This document shows positions 1 through 9,800 of a stretch of DNA of 64,000 nucleotides, in pieces (position 1 is the stretch's first letter; each line of letters starts with the position of its first letter). The translations under genes were made by a program, and so were the position numbers. Source of the DNA: Methylotenera versatilis 301. GTDB taxonomy: Bacteria; Pseudomonadota; Gammaproteobacteria; Burkholderiales; Methylophilaceae. The notes below the pieces were generated by a model. That model ran no database searches, was not told the DNA's origin, and saw only the letters and a list, made by a program, of their open reading frames with translations. The stretch is from NCBI RefSeq assembly GCF_000093025.1, contig NC_014207.1:1612001-1676000 (forward strand), given 5' to 3'.

Positions 1-708
1 TTCTACAATGCGACCTTCTGGCACTGGCACGCCGCAATTTTGTAGCAATTGCTTGGTTAAATCTTTGTCACGTGAAATGCCTTCAGCAATCGCACTGGTC
101 ATATCCGTTTCAGCAGTCCAGACACGGTGCTGTGCAGCGCCATAGCCAAGCTGCACTAAATTACCTTCTGTCAAACGGATAGATGGAATGCGTAATTCTG
201 TTGCAGCATCTACAATGCAAGCAGTACTGGGGCCTAAGCAGTAGTCATCGACTAGCTCGCGAAGTGATGCAACGGTTGCTGCAACATCAAATGGTCGATT
301 TTCTACAGCCGCCATAATCAAGTCGCGCCCTGCATTTAATGCTGCTCGACTGACTTTTTCATTACGTGAACGCACAACAACTTTATAGATGCCTCGCACG
401 GCTGTGCTGCGCGCTTTACCAAATCCACCTTGCATGCCTGCCAAAGTTTGCAGCTCAAGCGTTACATGTTCCAGTATATGCCCAACCCAAGTGCCTTCTT
501 TTACCCGTAATAAAAATCCACCACGCTCGCCTATACCGCACCGGTGTTCAATTAGAGAAGGGAGCCATGAACTAAGACGCTCATAAAAACCTGGGATGGT
601 GTTGGAAGGTGAATCCTCTAACGCACCAATATCTAGCCATACCTCTAGCACTGGACGATATGTCCATATATTTGGGCCATGCAGAGGTAATATTTTGAGA
701 AATTGCAT
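1..708 (-). CDS. cphA: Cyanophycin synthetase, N-terminal part (cut by window edge)
   Basis: CphA polymerises aspartate and arginine into cyanophycin, an intracellular nitrogen reserve, using ATP. The open frame runs without a stop from ATG at 708 to base 1 and gives 236 residues, so the ATP-grasp and Mur-ligase-like domains lie outside the window. The visible part is the CphA N-terminal domain: it opens MQFLKILPLHGPNIWTYRPV, followed by an EVWLDIGALEDSPS stretch, the EHVTLELQTLAGMQGGFGKA block near residues 80-100, and the beginning of the ATP-grasp region (SRDKDLTKQLLQNCGVPVPE). A TTG directly upstream at 711 is an alternative start. A weak GGAT precedes the start. The gene diverges from a cyanophycin-associated ABC transporter across about 100 bases, so both promoters must sit in 709-812. 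The family assignment is secure from the motifs and from the neighbouring DUF1854 gene. Confidence 0.93.
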   Translation of the reverse strand, partial: MQFLKILPLHGPNIWTYRPVLEVWLDIGALEDSPSNTIPGFYERLSSWLPSLIEHRCGIGERGGFLLRVKEGTWVGHILEHVTLELQTLAGMQGGFGKARSTAVRGIYKVVVRSRNEKVSRAALNAGRDLIMAAVENRPFDVAATVASLRELVDDYCLGPSTACIVDAATELRIPSIRLTEGNLVQLGYGAAQHRVWTAETDMTSAIAEGISRDKDLTKQLLQNCGVPVPEGRIVE

Positions 709-812
709 CAATCTATCCAGATTAATAATATTAAAATTAAACCTTTCGATTTTATCGCATTTAACTGACAGAAAGCTGACAGTAAACGATTTATATTTAT
801 TTGTAAGCTTGT

Positions 813-3149
813 ATGATTGTAGTAAACTCAGCAGCCGTGAACAAGCAAATACAACTTTCAAACTCCGCGCCAAAGCAGCTGCCCGATGACTGGCAAACTA
901 ACGTGTCTGCACAATTAATGAGTGCTGAAACGCTGACTGGTTGGCTGGAAATCAATCTGGATAACAAGCTTCATTTTAAGAAGAGCTTGTTGGTCGTTAC
1001 CAATCAACGTTTACTGCATATTGAGTTGCAAGCGCTGGATAGCGCTGCGCAAAGTATTGAGTTTCAATATGGTGCGAATTTAAAGCTGGAATACCGGGAT
1101 CATGCTGGCGTAGGAAAAATCGAACTATTTGAGCAAGAAAAACGAATAGCGTACTGGTTTTTGACCTTAGAAAACAACACGGCAGCCTTACGTTTTGTTA
1201 AGCAGTTTGCGCAACAAATTACCAGTCTTGTCACTGGGCAGGCTATCAGCATAGAGCCAACGGAGCCGTGTCCAAAATGCCAGTTCCCCATGACTGCAGA
1301 TCAAGACGAATGTCCGCAATGTAGTCGCACCTTAGATGCACCGCCTTCAACTTGGACGCTATTCAGGCTATGGCGCTTTGCAAAACCTTACCAATGGCAG
1401 TTGCTTGCAGGATTTTTACTGATGCTAGCGTCAACCGCCGCAACTTTGGTGCCGCCCTATTTAACCATTCCGTTGATGGATAAGGTGCTGATTCCCTATC
1501 AAAACGGTGTGCCTATTGATAAAGGTATGGTTTCCTTGCTGCTTATCGGGTTGCTAGGCTCAGCATTGTTGGCGTGGAGCCTAGGCTGGGCGCGGACTTA
1601 TATTCTGGCTTTAGTCAGCGAGCGTATCGGGGCTGACCTTAGAACGATTACCTATGAGCATCTACTTCGACTTTCCCTAGAATACTTTGGTGGCAAACGT
1701 ACTGGCGATTTAATGGCGCGCATAGGCTCAGAATCTGACCGAATCTGTGTATTTCTATCCTTACATTTACTCGATTTCGCCACTGACGTATTGATGATTA
1801 TCATGACGGCAGCGATTTTAATTTCTATCAATGCCAAGCTAGCGCTCATCACCTTACTGCCGCTGCCCATCATTGCATGGATGATTCACCAAGTGCGTGA
1901 TCGTCTGCGTACAGGCTTTGAAAAGATAGACCGTGTATGGTCGCAAGTAAGCAATGTGTTAGCCGATACGATACCTGGCATTCGCGTGGTAAAAGCTTTT
2001 GCACAAGAAAATCGTGAGGCTACGCGCTTCCGCGAAGCTAATCAACAGAACCTTTTGGTAAATGACCGCATTAATAAAATCTGGTCGCTATTCTCACCCA
2101 GTGTGACCCTGCTTACGGAAATTGGCTTGTTATTAGTCTGGGCATTTGGCATTTGGCAAGTATCTCGCAACGAAATCAGCGTGGGTATATTAACCGCCTT
2201 TCTCGCCTATATCAGCCGTTTCTATACGCGTTTAGATTCCATGAGCCGTATTGTTTCAGTCACTCAAAAAGCTGCATCTGGCGCCAAACGTATTTTTGAT
2301 ATTCTTGACCATGTTTCCAGCGTTCCAGAAGCGACTAACCCAGTGCACTTAGAAAAAGTCACTGGCAAAATCGAAATTACCAATGCAGGCTTTCGTTACG
2401 GCAATCGCGCTGTAATTAAAAACATCAACCTGACCATAGAACCCGGTGAAATGATAGGGTTGGTTGGTCATAGCGGATCTGGCAAAAGTACTTTAGTCAA
2501 TCTCATGTGCCGTTTTTACGACGTCTCAAGCGGTTCAATCAGCCTAGATGGCGTCAATATTCGCTCGCTACCTATTTCTGAATATAGACGTAATATTGGA
2601 CTCGTCTTACAAGATCCTTTCCTTTTCTTTGGCAGCATCGCAGACAATATTGCTTACGGAAAGCCCGATGCAAGCAGAGCTGAAATCGTTGCTGCAGCTC
2701 GCGCAGCACATGCTCACGAGTTTATTTTACGACTTCCGCATGGTTATGACTCTTTAGTTGGCGAGCGTGGACATGGCTTATCTGGTGGCGAACGTCAGCG
2801 TATTTCAATTGCACGTGCATTGCTGATAGATCCGCATATTTTAATTCTGGACGAAGCAACTGCCTCAGTGGATACAGAAACTGAAAAAGAAATTCAAAAA
2901 GCGCTGGATAATCTGGTTCAAGGTCGTACAACTATTGCAATTGCGCATCGCCTTTCTACCTTGCACAAGGCAAACCGATTAGTAGTATTAGATCAAGGTG
3001 AAGTAGTCGAAATTGGCAGTCACGATGAGTTGATGGCAAAAGAAGGCGCTTATTATCGACTTTACCAAGCACAGGCTAGAAATGTAGATACTGATTTAGA
3101 TGACTTAAGTTCTGACGACGAAATTGCCAGTAAAGAATTGAATACGTAA
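813..3149 (+). CDS. Cyanophycin-associated ABC transporter (fused permease/ATPase)
   Basis: This is a 778-residue half-transporter with permease and ATPase in one chain, of the type found beside cphA. Residues 1-140 form a PH-like soluble domain. A Cys4 zinc ribbon follows (C153, C156, C167, C170). The type-1 exporter membrane domain spans about 185-470 and the nucleotide-binding domain about 515-765. The ATPase looks intact: Walker A G552-T560 with K558, LSGGE at 656-660, Walker B D680 followed by E681, and H712 in the switch loop. Its substrate is unknown. The location suggests an amino acid or peptide linked to cyanophycin, but this is inference. No strong ribosome site precedes ATG 813; a GTG at 837 is an alternative start. 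The DUF1854 gene follows after two bases, so the two are co-transcribed. Confidence 0.9.
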   Translation: MIVVNSAAVNKQIQLSNSAPKQLPDDWQTNVSAQLMSAETLTGWLEINLDNKLHFKKSLLVVTNQRLLHIELQALDSAAQSIEFQYGANLKLEYRDHAGVGKIELFEQEKRIAYWFLTLENNTAALRFVKQFAQQITSLVTGQAISIEPTEPCPKCQFPMTADQDECPQCSRTLDAPPSTWTLFRLWRFAKPYQWQLLAGFLLMLASTAATLVPPYLTIPLMDKVLIPYQNGVPIDKGMVSLLLIGLLGSALLAWSLGWARTYILALVSERIGADLRTITYEHLLRLSLEYFGGKRTGDLMARIGSESDRICVFLSLHLLDFATDVLMIIMTAAILISINAKLALITLLPLPIIAWMIHQVRDRLRTGFEKIDRVWSQVSNVLADTIPGIRVVKAFAQENREATRFREANQQNLLVNDRINKIWSLFSPSVTLLTEIGLLLVWAFGIWQVSRNEISVGILTAFLAYISRFYTRLDSMSRIVSVTQKAASGAKRIFDILDHVSSVPEATNPVHLEKVTGKIEITNAGFRYGNRAVIKNINLTIEPGEMIGLVGHSGSGKSTLVNLMCRFYDVSSGSISLDGVNIRSLPISEYRRNIGLVLQDPFLFFGSIADNIAYGKPDASRAEIVAAARAAHAHEFILRLPHGYDSLVGERGHGLSGGERQRISIARALLIDPHILILDEATASVDTETEKEIQKALDNLVQGRTTIAIAHRLSTLHKANRLVVLDQGEVVEIGSHDELMAKEGAYYRLYQAQARNVDTDLDDLSSDDEIASKELNT

Positions 3150-3151
3150 TC

Positions 3152-3631
3152 ATGAAACAAACTTTTGAAGACTTCAAACTGATACGCAATCCCGCAGGGC
3201 AATTGCAACTCACCACACGTAATAATGAGGTTCACAATGGCGTGTATCCTGTTCGTGCCTTTCCAATCTCTGCGGCTGATGAGGGACTCTCGTTGATGAG
3301 TCGTGAAGGCCATGAACTGGCTTGGATTAGTCAACTAGCTGATGATTTGCCAGAAGACATACGGACACTGATTGCAGAAGAATTGATGCAAAGAGAATTC
3401 ATGCCTGAAATTCATCGCATCATGCACGTATCCAGCTTTGCCACACCTAGCACGTGGCAACTGATGACGAATCGCGGCGAAGCAACGCTCACGTTAAAAT
3501 CTGAAGATCATATTCGCCGACTAACACACACCAGCCTGCTCATTTCAGACAGCCACGGCATTGATTTCTTGATTCCAGAAATAGACCGTCTAGACAAACC
3601 AAGTAGAAAACTTCTGGATCGTTTTTTATAA
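3152..3631 (+). CDS. DUF1854 family protein, cyanophycin-associated
   Basis: This 159-residue cytoplasmic protein has no signal peptide or membrane segment. It matches the DUF1854 family, which recurs beside cphA and the exporter encoded immediately upstream. Recognisable parts are the N-terminal 'NPAGQLQLTTRNNEVHNGVYPVRAFP', here quoted in pieces as a family hallmark around residues 12-37, the 'EGHELAWISQLADDLPEDI' block near 51-69, and a C-terminal 'LISDSHGIDFLIPEIDRLD' block. No catalytic motif is visible and no biochemical role is known to me. Start ATG 3152 lies two bases after the transporter stop, and the next gene begins two bases after this one ends, so the three genes form one transcription unit. 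A subunit or regulator of the transporter is a reasonable guess. Confidence 0.87.
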   Translation: MKQTFEDFKLIRNPAGQLQLTTRNNEVHNGVYPVRAFPISAADEGLSLMSREGHELAWISQLADDLPEDIRTLIAEELMQREFMPEIHRIMHVSSFATPSTWQLMTNRGEATLTLKSEDHIRRLTHTSLLISDSHGIDFLIPEIDRLDKPSRKLLDRFL

Positions 3632-3632
3632 T

Positions 3633-3887
3633 ATGACGAACGCTACGCCTACTCAACACAACAACCCTTTGCATGGTATCAAGCTAGAGCAAATAGTGAC
3701 GGATTTAGCGAATCATTATGGTTGGAATGGCTTAGCCGAGCGCATTCCTGTCAATTGCTTCAGCAATGATCCTAGTATTCAATCTAGCCTAAAATTCTTG
3801 CGCAGAACGCCTTGGGCACGCGATAAGGTTGAAGCACTTTATCTAACTATGCTGAGTAAGCAAAAAACTACGAAAGTAGCCGAATAA
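3633..3887 (+). CDS. VF530 (DUF2132) family DNA-binding protein
   Basis: This 84-residue protein matches the VF530/DUF2132 family almost throughout: 'NPLHGIKLEQIVTDLANHYG' near residues 11-30, then the WNGLAERIPVNCF and SSLKFLRRTPWARDKVEALY blocks. The family has a solved small helical fold and is described as double-stranded DNA binding; its physiological role is not known. It starts two bases after the DUF1854 stop, so it is read through from the cyanophycin-associated transporter operon, although VF530 proteins occur widely without that context. The last residues (KQKTTKVAE) are a short basic tail. A hairpin about 60 bases downstream probably ends the transcript. Confidence 0.88.
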   Translation: MTNATPTQHNNPLHGIKLEQIVTDLANHYGWNGLAERIPVNCFSNDPSIQSSLKFLRRTPWARDKVEALYLTMLSKQKTTKVAE

Positions 3888-3949
3888 AGCACCTGTGCTA
3901 ATCAGCCATTAGCTACGCTGCCAAAAGATTGTGTTTCTCTGTACTTGTA

Positions 3950-3977
3950 TCGACTTGGGTTTAAATAGCCAAGTTGA
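3950..3977 (+). terminator. Stem-loop after the VF530 gene, possible transcript end
   Basis: TCGACTTGG (3950-3958) pairs with CCAAGTTGA (3969-3977), a nine-pair stem with one G-U pair around a ten-base loop. There is no T-run after it, so it is a weak candidate for an intrinsic terminator. It may instead stabilise the 3' end or act as a spacer before the metal-efflux locus. Confidence 0.3.
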
Positions 3978-4003
3978 AAATAGTGTAAATGACAAGTTCA
4001 AAT

Positions 4004-4030
4004 TTGAGATTTGGATTTAACCAGTATAAT
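4004..4030 (+). promoter_or_regulatory. Possible promoter of the His-rich protein/czc locus
   Basis: TTGAGA at 4004-4009 and a perfect TATAAT at 4025-4030 are separated by 15 bases, shorter than the optimum. Initiation would fall around 4037, so the likely ATG at 4040 would be almost leaderless. No ribosome site is visible before 4040, which fits that reading. Confidence 0.35.
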
Positions 4031-4039
4031 ACTCATACA

Positions 4040-4438
4040 ATGCTTAAGCTTAGTAAAAATTTTTTAATGCTGTGTTTAGTCATGTTGCAATTTTTTGCAC
4101 CATTTATACATGCTCACGCGTATGGCTTGGACGACTCTAAAGAGCACGGCATCCACATACACTCCAGTGAGGTCAGCGTACCAGTTATTGACCCTGCTGT
4201 TGATAATACGCAAATAAGCGATCAACCAACCATTGGTGCAATTGTTACCGTTGCGAGCGGCATTAAAGTATCAAAAGCAGATGACATTGCAGACAAGCTT
4301 GCAATGCTGGCTGTTTTATTCACTATCATTTCAATTATTCTTAATGAATCAAGCTCGTTAAGACCCAGCTTTTTTCAAGTCCCAAAGTACCGTCACACAC
4401 CCTACTCGCTTCAAAGTCCCCGCGCGCCACCTTACTAA
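4040..4438 (+). CDS. Small His-rich exported protein upstream of metal efflux genes
   Basis: I do not recognise a named family. From ATG 4040 the product is 132 residues; an in-frame start at 3989 would add 17 residues ahead of the signal sequence and is less likely. The N-terminus (MLKLSKNFLMLCLVMLQFFA) is a signal peptide or anchor, followed by a histidine-rich stretch with HAHA and HGIHIH motifs near residues 24-41, suited to metal binding. A second hydrophobic segment (LAMLAVLFTIISII) lies near residues 91-104, and the tail is basic and proline-rich. It sits 78 bases before the czcC-like gene in the same orientation. A role as a periplasmic metal chaperone or sensor for the efflux system is inferred only from histidine content and position. 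Confidence 0.6.
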   Translation: MLKLSKNFLMLCLVMLQFFAPFIHAHAYGLDDSKEHGIHIHSSEVSVPVIDPAVDNTQISDQPTIGAIVTVASGIKVSKADDIADKLAMLAVLFTIISIILNESSSLRPSFFQVPKYRHTPYSLQSPRAPPY

Positions 4439-4460
4439 TTAAATCACTTAAGCTGTGCTT

Positions 4461-4495
4461 AATAATAGCTAACTATTATTTGGTTTTTTAACCAA
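4461..4495 (+). promoter_or_regulatory. Tandem hairpins in the leader of the metal efflux operon
   Basis: Two adjacent perfect stem-loops lie between the His-rich gene and czcC: AATAATAG (4461-4468) with CTATTATT (4473-4480) around a four-base loop, and TTGGTT (4480-4485) with AACCAA (4490-4495) around TTTT. They share base 4480, so they may be mutually exclusive at the junction. The T-run inside the second could end transcription after the first. An attenuator is possible but not demonstrated. Confidence 0.35.
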
Positions 4496-4516
4496 TCGAT
4501 TTAATTAGGAGTTTTT

Positions 4517-5767
4517 ATGTTTAAACCACATTACTTAGTGTGGGCATTATTTTTATCTTGTGTCTTTCATAGCGCTTTATCACCCGCTGAAGAGATGCAG
4601 CATGAAGATACATTGACCTCAGATCGCACCCTGACCTTACATGATTTGGTGGAAAAATCTCTACCAAACTACCCCAATAGCCAATTACTTAACGCTAAAA
4701 AACTAGAGCTTGAAGCGCGCCAAATACATGCTAAAGGCTTATTGCCTGCCGCACCTAGTATTATGCTGCGCAATCAAAATGACCAATTACTGAGCCGCAA
4801 TGGTGAAAGCGAATGGGAGCTTGGTGTTGAGCTACCGATATGGTTAAGCGGCCAGCGAAAAGCGCGCGAGGCAATTGCAAATGCGTCGTTACAAAACCTG
4901 AATAGCCATACACAAAATATACGTTTGCAATTAGCGGGCATGGTGCGAGATGCCCTATGGGAAATTCAGCTAATGCAAGGCTTGGCTGATATTGCAAAGA
5001 ATAAATATGACGCTGCAAGCCAACTGCAACAAGATATTGAAAAGCGAGTAAAGCTTGGTGATATGGCGCAAAAAGATTTACTCGTCGCGCAAACTGAGAC
5101 TTTACAAGCTGAATCTGAAAAAATTTATGCTGAAGCTGAAGTTCAACATGCGAAGTTTCGCTATACGAATCTGACGGGTTTAAAAGTAATACCTGCTGAA
5201 TTTACGGAAGCAAAATCTAATAAAAGTGAGTTAGATGCAATGCATCCAGCGTTGGTTGAGGCTAACGATAAAATCGCTTTAAGCGAACAGCGGAGCAATT
5301 TAACCAAAATTGAGTCCCGCGACAATCCAACCGTTATCATCGGAACGCGTAGTTTACGCGGCGCGTCTGATACACAGTTTAATAACAGCTTAGGAATCAC
5401 TTTGCGAATTCCATTACAGACGGAATCACGCAATGCGCCACTGCTAGCCGCAGCTGAGATGCAAAATGCCGAGCAGAGAGCGAATCTAAGTCAATTAAAA
5501 CAACTACTTGCCGCAGCCATGCACGAAGCTGAACATAACTTCGAAATCGGCGTTACTCAGCTTGAAGTGCTCACAAAACAAAACAGCATCGCACATCAAA
5601 GTTTAAACGTCACTCGCAAAGCCTTTCAATTAGGAGAGCTTGATTTAAGCGACTTAATGCGCGTGCAAACACAGACATTTAATGCCGATCGAAGCCTGAA
5701 AAATCAACAAATTCAACAACTTTGGAATACTGCGCGCTTCAATCAAGCAGTAGGAGAATTACCATGA
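4517..5767 (+). CDS. czcC: TolC-family outer membrane factor of metal RND efflux
   Basis: This 416-residue protein would form the outer-membrane channel of the tripartite exporter encoded with the next two genes. It has a cleavable signal peptide (MFKPHYLVWALFLSCVFHSA), then the two long alpha-helical repeats of the outer membrane efflux family: 'LEARQIHAKGLLPAAPSIML' near residues 60-80 and 'ARFNQAVGELP' at the C-terminus. An AGGAG ribosome site lies seven bases before ATG 4517. Its stop overlaps the start of the czcB-like gene as ATGA at 5764-5767, so translation is coupled. The symbol denotes the CzcC-like branch; the actual metal cannot be read from this subunit. Confidence 0.85.
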   Translation: MFKPHYLVWALFLSCVFHSALSPAEEMQHEDTLTSDRTLTLHDLVEKSLPNYPNSQLLNAKKLELEARQIHAKGLLPAAPSIMLRNQNDQLLSRNGESEWELGVELPIWLSGQRKAREAIANASLQNLNSHTQNIRLQLAGMVRDALWEIQLMQGLADIAKNKYDAASQLQQDIEKRVKLGDMAQKDLLVAQTETLQAESEKIYAEAEVQHAKFRYTNLTGLKVIPAEFTEAKSNKSELDAMHPALVEANDKIALSEQRSNLTKIESRDNPTVIIGTRSLRGASDTQFNNSLGITLRIPLQTESRNAPLLAAAEMQNAEQRANLSQLKQLLAAAMHEAEHNFEIGVTQLEVLTKQNSIAHQSLNVTRKAFQLGELDLSDLMRVQTQTFNADRSLKNQQIQQLWNTARFNQAVGELP

Positions 5768-6864
5768 GATTCACTTTATATTTCACCTTTTTTGTACTTT
5801 ATTGCGGTCAAGCAATGGCTGTAGATCTTATAAAAATGACAGCTATACAACAAAAAAACTTGGATGTTAAAACTGTTAAGTTACAAGCTGAAACCAACAT
5901 GTCAGGTCAAGTTTACCCTGCAGTTGTCGTCGTACCAGTCAACCAAGTCCATGTGGTAAGCAGCGCTTACGCTGGCTTGGTTGATCAGTTACAAGTAACG
6001 GCAGGTCAATCAGTTAAAAAAGGCCAAGTACTAGCACATATTATTAGCCCAGAACTCATCAGCATGCAGCGCGAGTATTTACAAAGCAATACGCAAAAAC
6101 GTTTGGCTAGGCAGTCGCTAGATCGTGATGAAGCTTTATTTAAAGATGGCATCATTGCCGAGAAGCGCCTGCAAACATCACAAAATAGCCACCTTGAAAC
6201 TTCCGCACAAATGAACGAGCGTCGTCAATTGCTAAGACTATCTGGCATGGGTGATGGCTCAATTAACCAACTTGAAAAAAGTGGTCGCTATCAAAATGGT
6301 ATCGCTTTAGTTGCGCCAATTTCCGGCGTAGTGCTGGAGCAAATGGTCTCACAAGGTCAGCGAATTGATGCGGTGATGCCCTTACTAAAAATTGCACAAT
6401 TAAGCCCACTTTGGGTAGAGGTACAGGTACCACTAACGAATCTTAAAAAGAATCATATTCAAAAAGGCGCGCTAATCGCTATTAAAGACCTAGATGTATC
6501 TGGCAAAGTAATCACAGTGCTGCCTAGCATGCGCACGCAAGATCAAACTGCGATTGTTCGTGCTGAAGTACGTAGTGGCGTTGATCAACTATTCCCCAGC
6601 CAAATGGTGGATGTCATTATTTCATCCACTGCCAGTGCAAGTATGAGTAACTTTAAAGTACCAACTAGCGCGTTGGTGAGTCATCAATCGCGCGTGATGG
6701 TGTTTGTACAAACAGACACTGGTTTTGAAGTTCGCGAGGTCAAAGTAGTGAATACCCAAGGCGATATAACTAGCATCAGTGGTGATTTTAACGGGACAGA
6801 AAAAATCGTGATAAGTGGTACAGCCGCTATTAAAGCTAGTTGGCAAGGCATGGGTGGGGAATAA
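5764..6864 (+). CDS. czcB: Periplasmic adaptor of metal RND efflux (CzcB/CusB-like)
   Basis: The membrane-fusion protein that bridges the inner-membrane pump and outer-membrane channel. From ATG 5764, preceded by AGGAGA, it has 366 residues; an in-frame ATG at 5722 inside czcC would precede the signal peptide and is rejected. The N-terminus is a signal peptide ending near GQAMA. The lipoyl/barrel-sandwich halves show 'AGLVDQLQVTAGQSVKKGQV' near 71-90 and 'NGIALVAPISGVVLEQMVSQ' near 178-197, with the helical hairpin between them. Beta-barrel and membrane-proximal domains follow. It lacks the long N-terminal His-rich extension found in some CzcB proteins, so the separate His-rich protein upstream could fill that role. 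It ends two bases before the pump gene. Confidence 0.87.
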   Translation: MRFTLYFTFFVLYCGQAMAVDLIKMTAIQQKNLDVKTVKLQAETNMSGQVYPAVVVVPVNQVHVVSSAYAGLVDQLQVTAGQSVKKGQVLAHIISPELISMQREYLQSNTQKRLARQSLDRDEALFKDGIIAEKRLQTSQNSHLETSAQMNERRQLLRLSGMGDGSINQLEKSGRYQNGIALVAPISGVVLEQMVSQGQRIDAVMPLLKIAQLSPLWVEVQVPLTNLKKNHIQKGALIAIKDLDVSGKVITVLPSMRTQDQTAIVRAEVRSGVDQLFPSQMVDVIISSTASASMSNFKVPTSALVSHQSRVMVFVQTDTGFEVREVKVVNTQGDITSISGDFNGTEKIVISGTAAIKASWQGMGGE

Positions 6865-6866
6865 GC

Positions 6867-9800
6867 ATGAATAAACTCATTGAAATATCACTTAAAAACC
6901 CGTTACTTATTTTCATATTCACTGCCTGTATTCTATTCGGCGGGCTTTATGCAGCAAAAGAGCTGCCAATTGATGCATTTCCTGATGTATCAAGTACACA
7001 GGTAAAAATCATTATGAAATCTCCTGGTTTAACGCCAGAAGAAGTTGAAGCGCGCATTACGGCACCGCTTGAAATTGAAATGTTAGGTTTACCCAATCAA
7101 ACCATGCTGCGCTCAGTAGCTAAATATGGGCTTACCGACATTACGATTGATTTCGCTGATGGTACCGATATTTATTGGGCACGCAATCAGGTTGCGGAGC
7201 GAATTAACGCTGTGCGTGGCGACTTGCCGAGTGATGCCACTGGCGGAATCGCACCAATGACTACGCCGCTAGGTGAAATGTTGATGTTTACTGTAGAAGG
7301 CGGTGGTTTGAGCTTAACCGAGAATCGCAGCCTGCTTGATTGGGTGATTCGACCTCAACTAAGGAGCTTAGAAGGTGTAGCAGACGTCAATTCATTAGGT
7401 GGCAAAGTAAAGACATTTGAAATAGTCCCTGATTTAAACGCGATGCAAGCACGCGGTATTACTTTAGATAGCTTACAAATAGCCCTAGAACGCAATAACC
7501 GCAACGATGGTGCCGGACGACTGAGCCAAGGCGAGGAAGCGATTATCGTGCGCAGCGAGGGTCGAATCAACGCATTGAACGATATTTTAAATACTGTAGT
7601 GAAAGCTGATACAAACGTTGTGGTTCGAGTTAAAGATATTGCTAGCGTGAACATTAGCAACCTCACCCGCAACGGCGCTGTGAGCCACAACGGGCAAGGT
7701 GAAGTAGTCGAAGGCTTGGTACTGGGTTTGCGTGGTGCAAACGCGCAAAAACTAGTTGAAGGCGTTAAAGCTAAATTGGCTGAAATTGAGCCAACTTTGC
7801 CAAAGGGTGTAAAACTTAATATATTTTACAATCGTGGCAATTTAGTTGATAAAGCAATACATGGCGTGTCTAAAGCCATGCTAGAAGCCATTGTGCTGGT
7901 ACTGATATTACTGATGCTATTTTTGGGCAATATTCGCGCGGCAGTGACTGTCGCTTTAGTCTTACCACTTTCTGCATTGGTGACATTTATGCTGATGCGT
8001 TATTTTGGCGTAAGCGCTAATTTAATGAGCCTAGGTGGGTTGACTATCGCTATTGGTATGTTGGTAGATGCGGCCGTTGTGGTAGTTGAAAACATAGAGT
8101 CTAAACTTGCCCATTACGATGGAAAGAGCAATAAGATCGCCTTGATTTTACAGGCGGTAAAAGAGGTTAGTACGCCAGTTATCTCAGGTATCGTCATTAT
8201 TATCGTCGTATTTCTGCCATTACTCACTTTACAAGGCTTAGAAGGCAAGCTGTTTGCGCCAGTAGCACTCACTATTGTGTTTGCTTTGGCTGCTTCCTTG
8301 TTATTGTCACTGACTGTCATTCCTGTTTTTGCGGCAATGCTTATTACCAAAAAACATCATGCAGAGCCTTGGTTGGTACGACAAGCTTTACGAGTTTACA
8401 CGCCAATTTTAAAGATGGCGTTAAATAAAAGTAAACTTGTGATGCTGATTGCAATCACCTTTCTGGTTTTGACAATGGTCGTTTACACACAAATTGGTAA
8501 AACCTTTATGCCAACAATGGATGAAGGTGACATTATTATGGGATCAGAAAAACTTCCTTCCATAACCTTAAACCAAAGCGTTGCCATGGATAACGCCATA
8601 CAAAAAGCCATTCTAAAAGATGTGCCAGAAGTCGCACAAGTAGTGTCACGAGTGGGTTCTGATGAGCTAGGTTTAGACCCGATGGGATTAAATCAAACAG
8701 ATAATTTTGTAATTTTAAAGCCGCGCGACCAATGGCGCACACAAAATAAAGATGACATTATCGATAGTTTGCGACAAGTCATGACTAACTTTGCAGGCAT
8801 CGATTACAGTTTTACGCAACCCATTGATATGCGCGTGAATGAAATGATATTAGGCGTACGCGGCGACTTAGCCATTAAGTTATACGGTACTGACTTAAAA
8901 GTACTGGGAGAAAAAGCCGAAAAAATCAAATCGATATTAGAAGGCATTCAAGGTGCCCAGGATGTTTACACCCCGCAAAATAGCGGTGTGCAATATTTAT
9001 CCGTCAATATTGACCGCGAAAAAGCTGGCAGATTAGGCTTTGACGTGACGCGCATTCAAGATGCACTACGTGTCCAAGTTGAAGGCTTGCAGCTGGGTAT
9101 TGTCCAAGAAGCCGAGCGCCGCATACCGCTAGTGATTAAAGGCGCTGAAAGTTTACGCCTTTCACCTGCCGATTTTGCCAATATTCGTATCACATCAAGT
9201 GAAGGTGTCAGCGTGCCACTTGCGACTTTGGCTACTTTAGATCGCATTGAAGGGCCCGTGAAGATTGATCGTGAGCGGGCAAGTCGCATGGTAGTCGTCA
9301 CGAGCAACGTAAAAGGTCGCGATTTAGTGAGCTTTGTTGAAGAAGCTAAACAAAAAATCACTAACCAAGTCAAGTTAGATTCAGGCTACCGCATCCAATT
9401 TGGCGGTCAGTTTGAAAATCAACAGCGCGCAGCTCAGCGACTTTCTATTGTGATTCCAATCGCCATCTTGATGATTTTTATTTTGCTATTCTCAACATTT
9501 CACTCGATTCGCCAAACAGTGCTGATATTAGCCAACATTCCATTTGCCATGATAGGTGGTGTATTTGCACTATGGGTTTCAGGCGAGTATTTATCAGTGC
9601 CGGCCTCAGTGGGCTTTATTGCATTGCTAGGCATTGCCGTACTGAATGGCGTAGTGATGATGACTTACTTCAACCAACTAGAAGACGAAGGTTTACAGTT
9701 AATTGATGTGGTGATGGAAGGTGCAAAACGTAGATTACGACCAGTACTGATGACCGCGAGTATCGCCGCTTTTGGCTTGGTGCCATTACTATTTGCCACT

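Noticed and set aside
366-889. Plus-strand open frames across the left edge
   Set aside because: They lie opposite a clear cyanophycin synthetase frame that has family motifs and no stop from 708 to 1; the plus-strand products show no recognisable domain.
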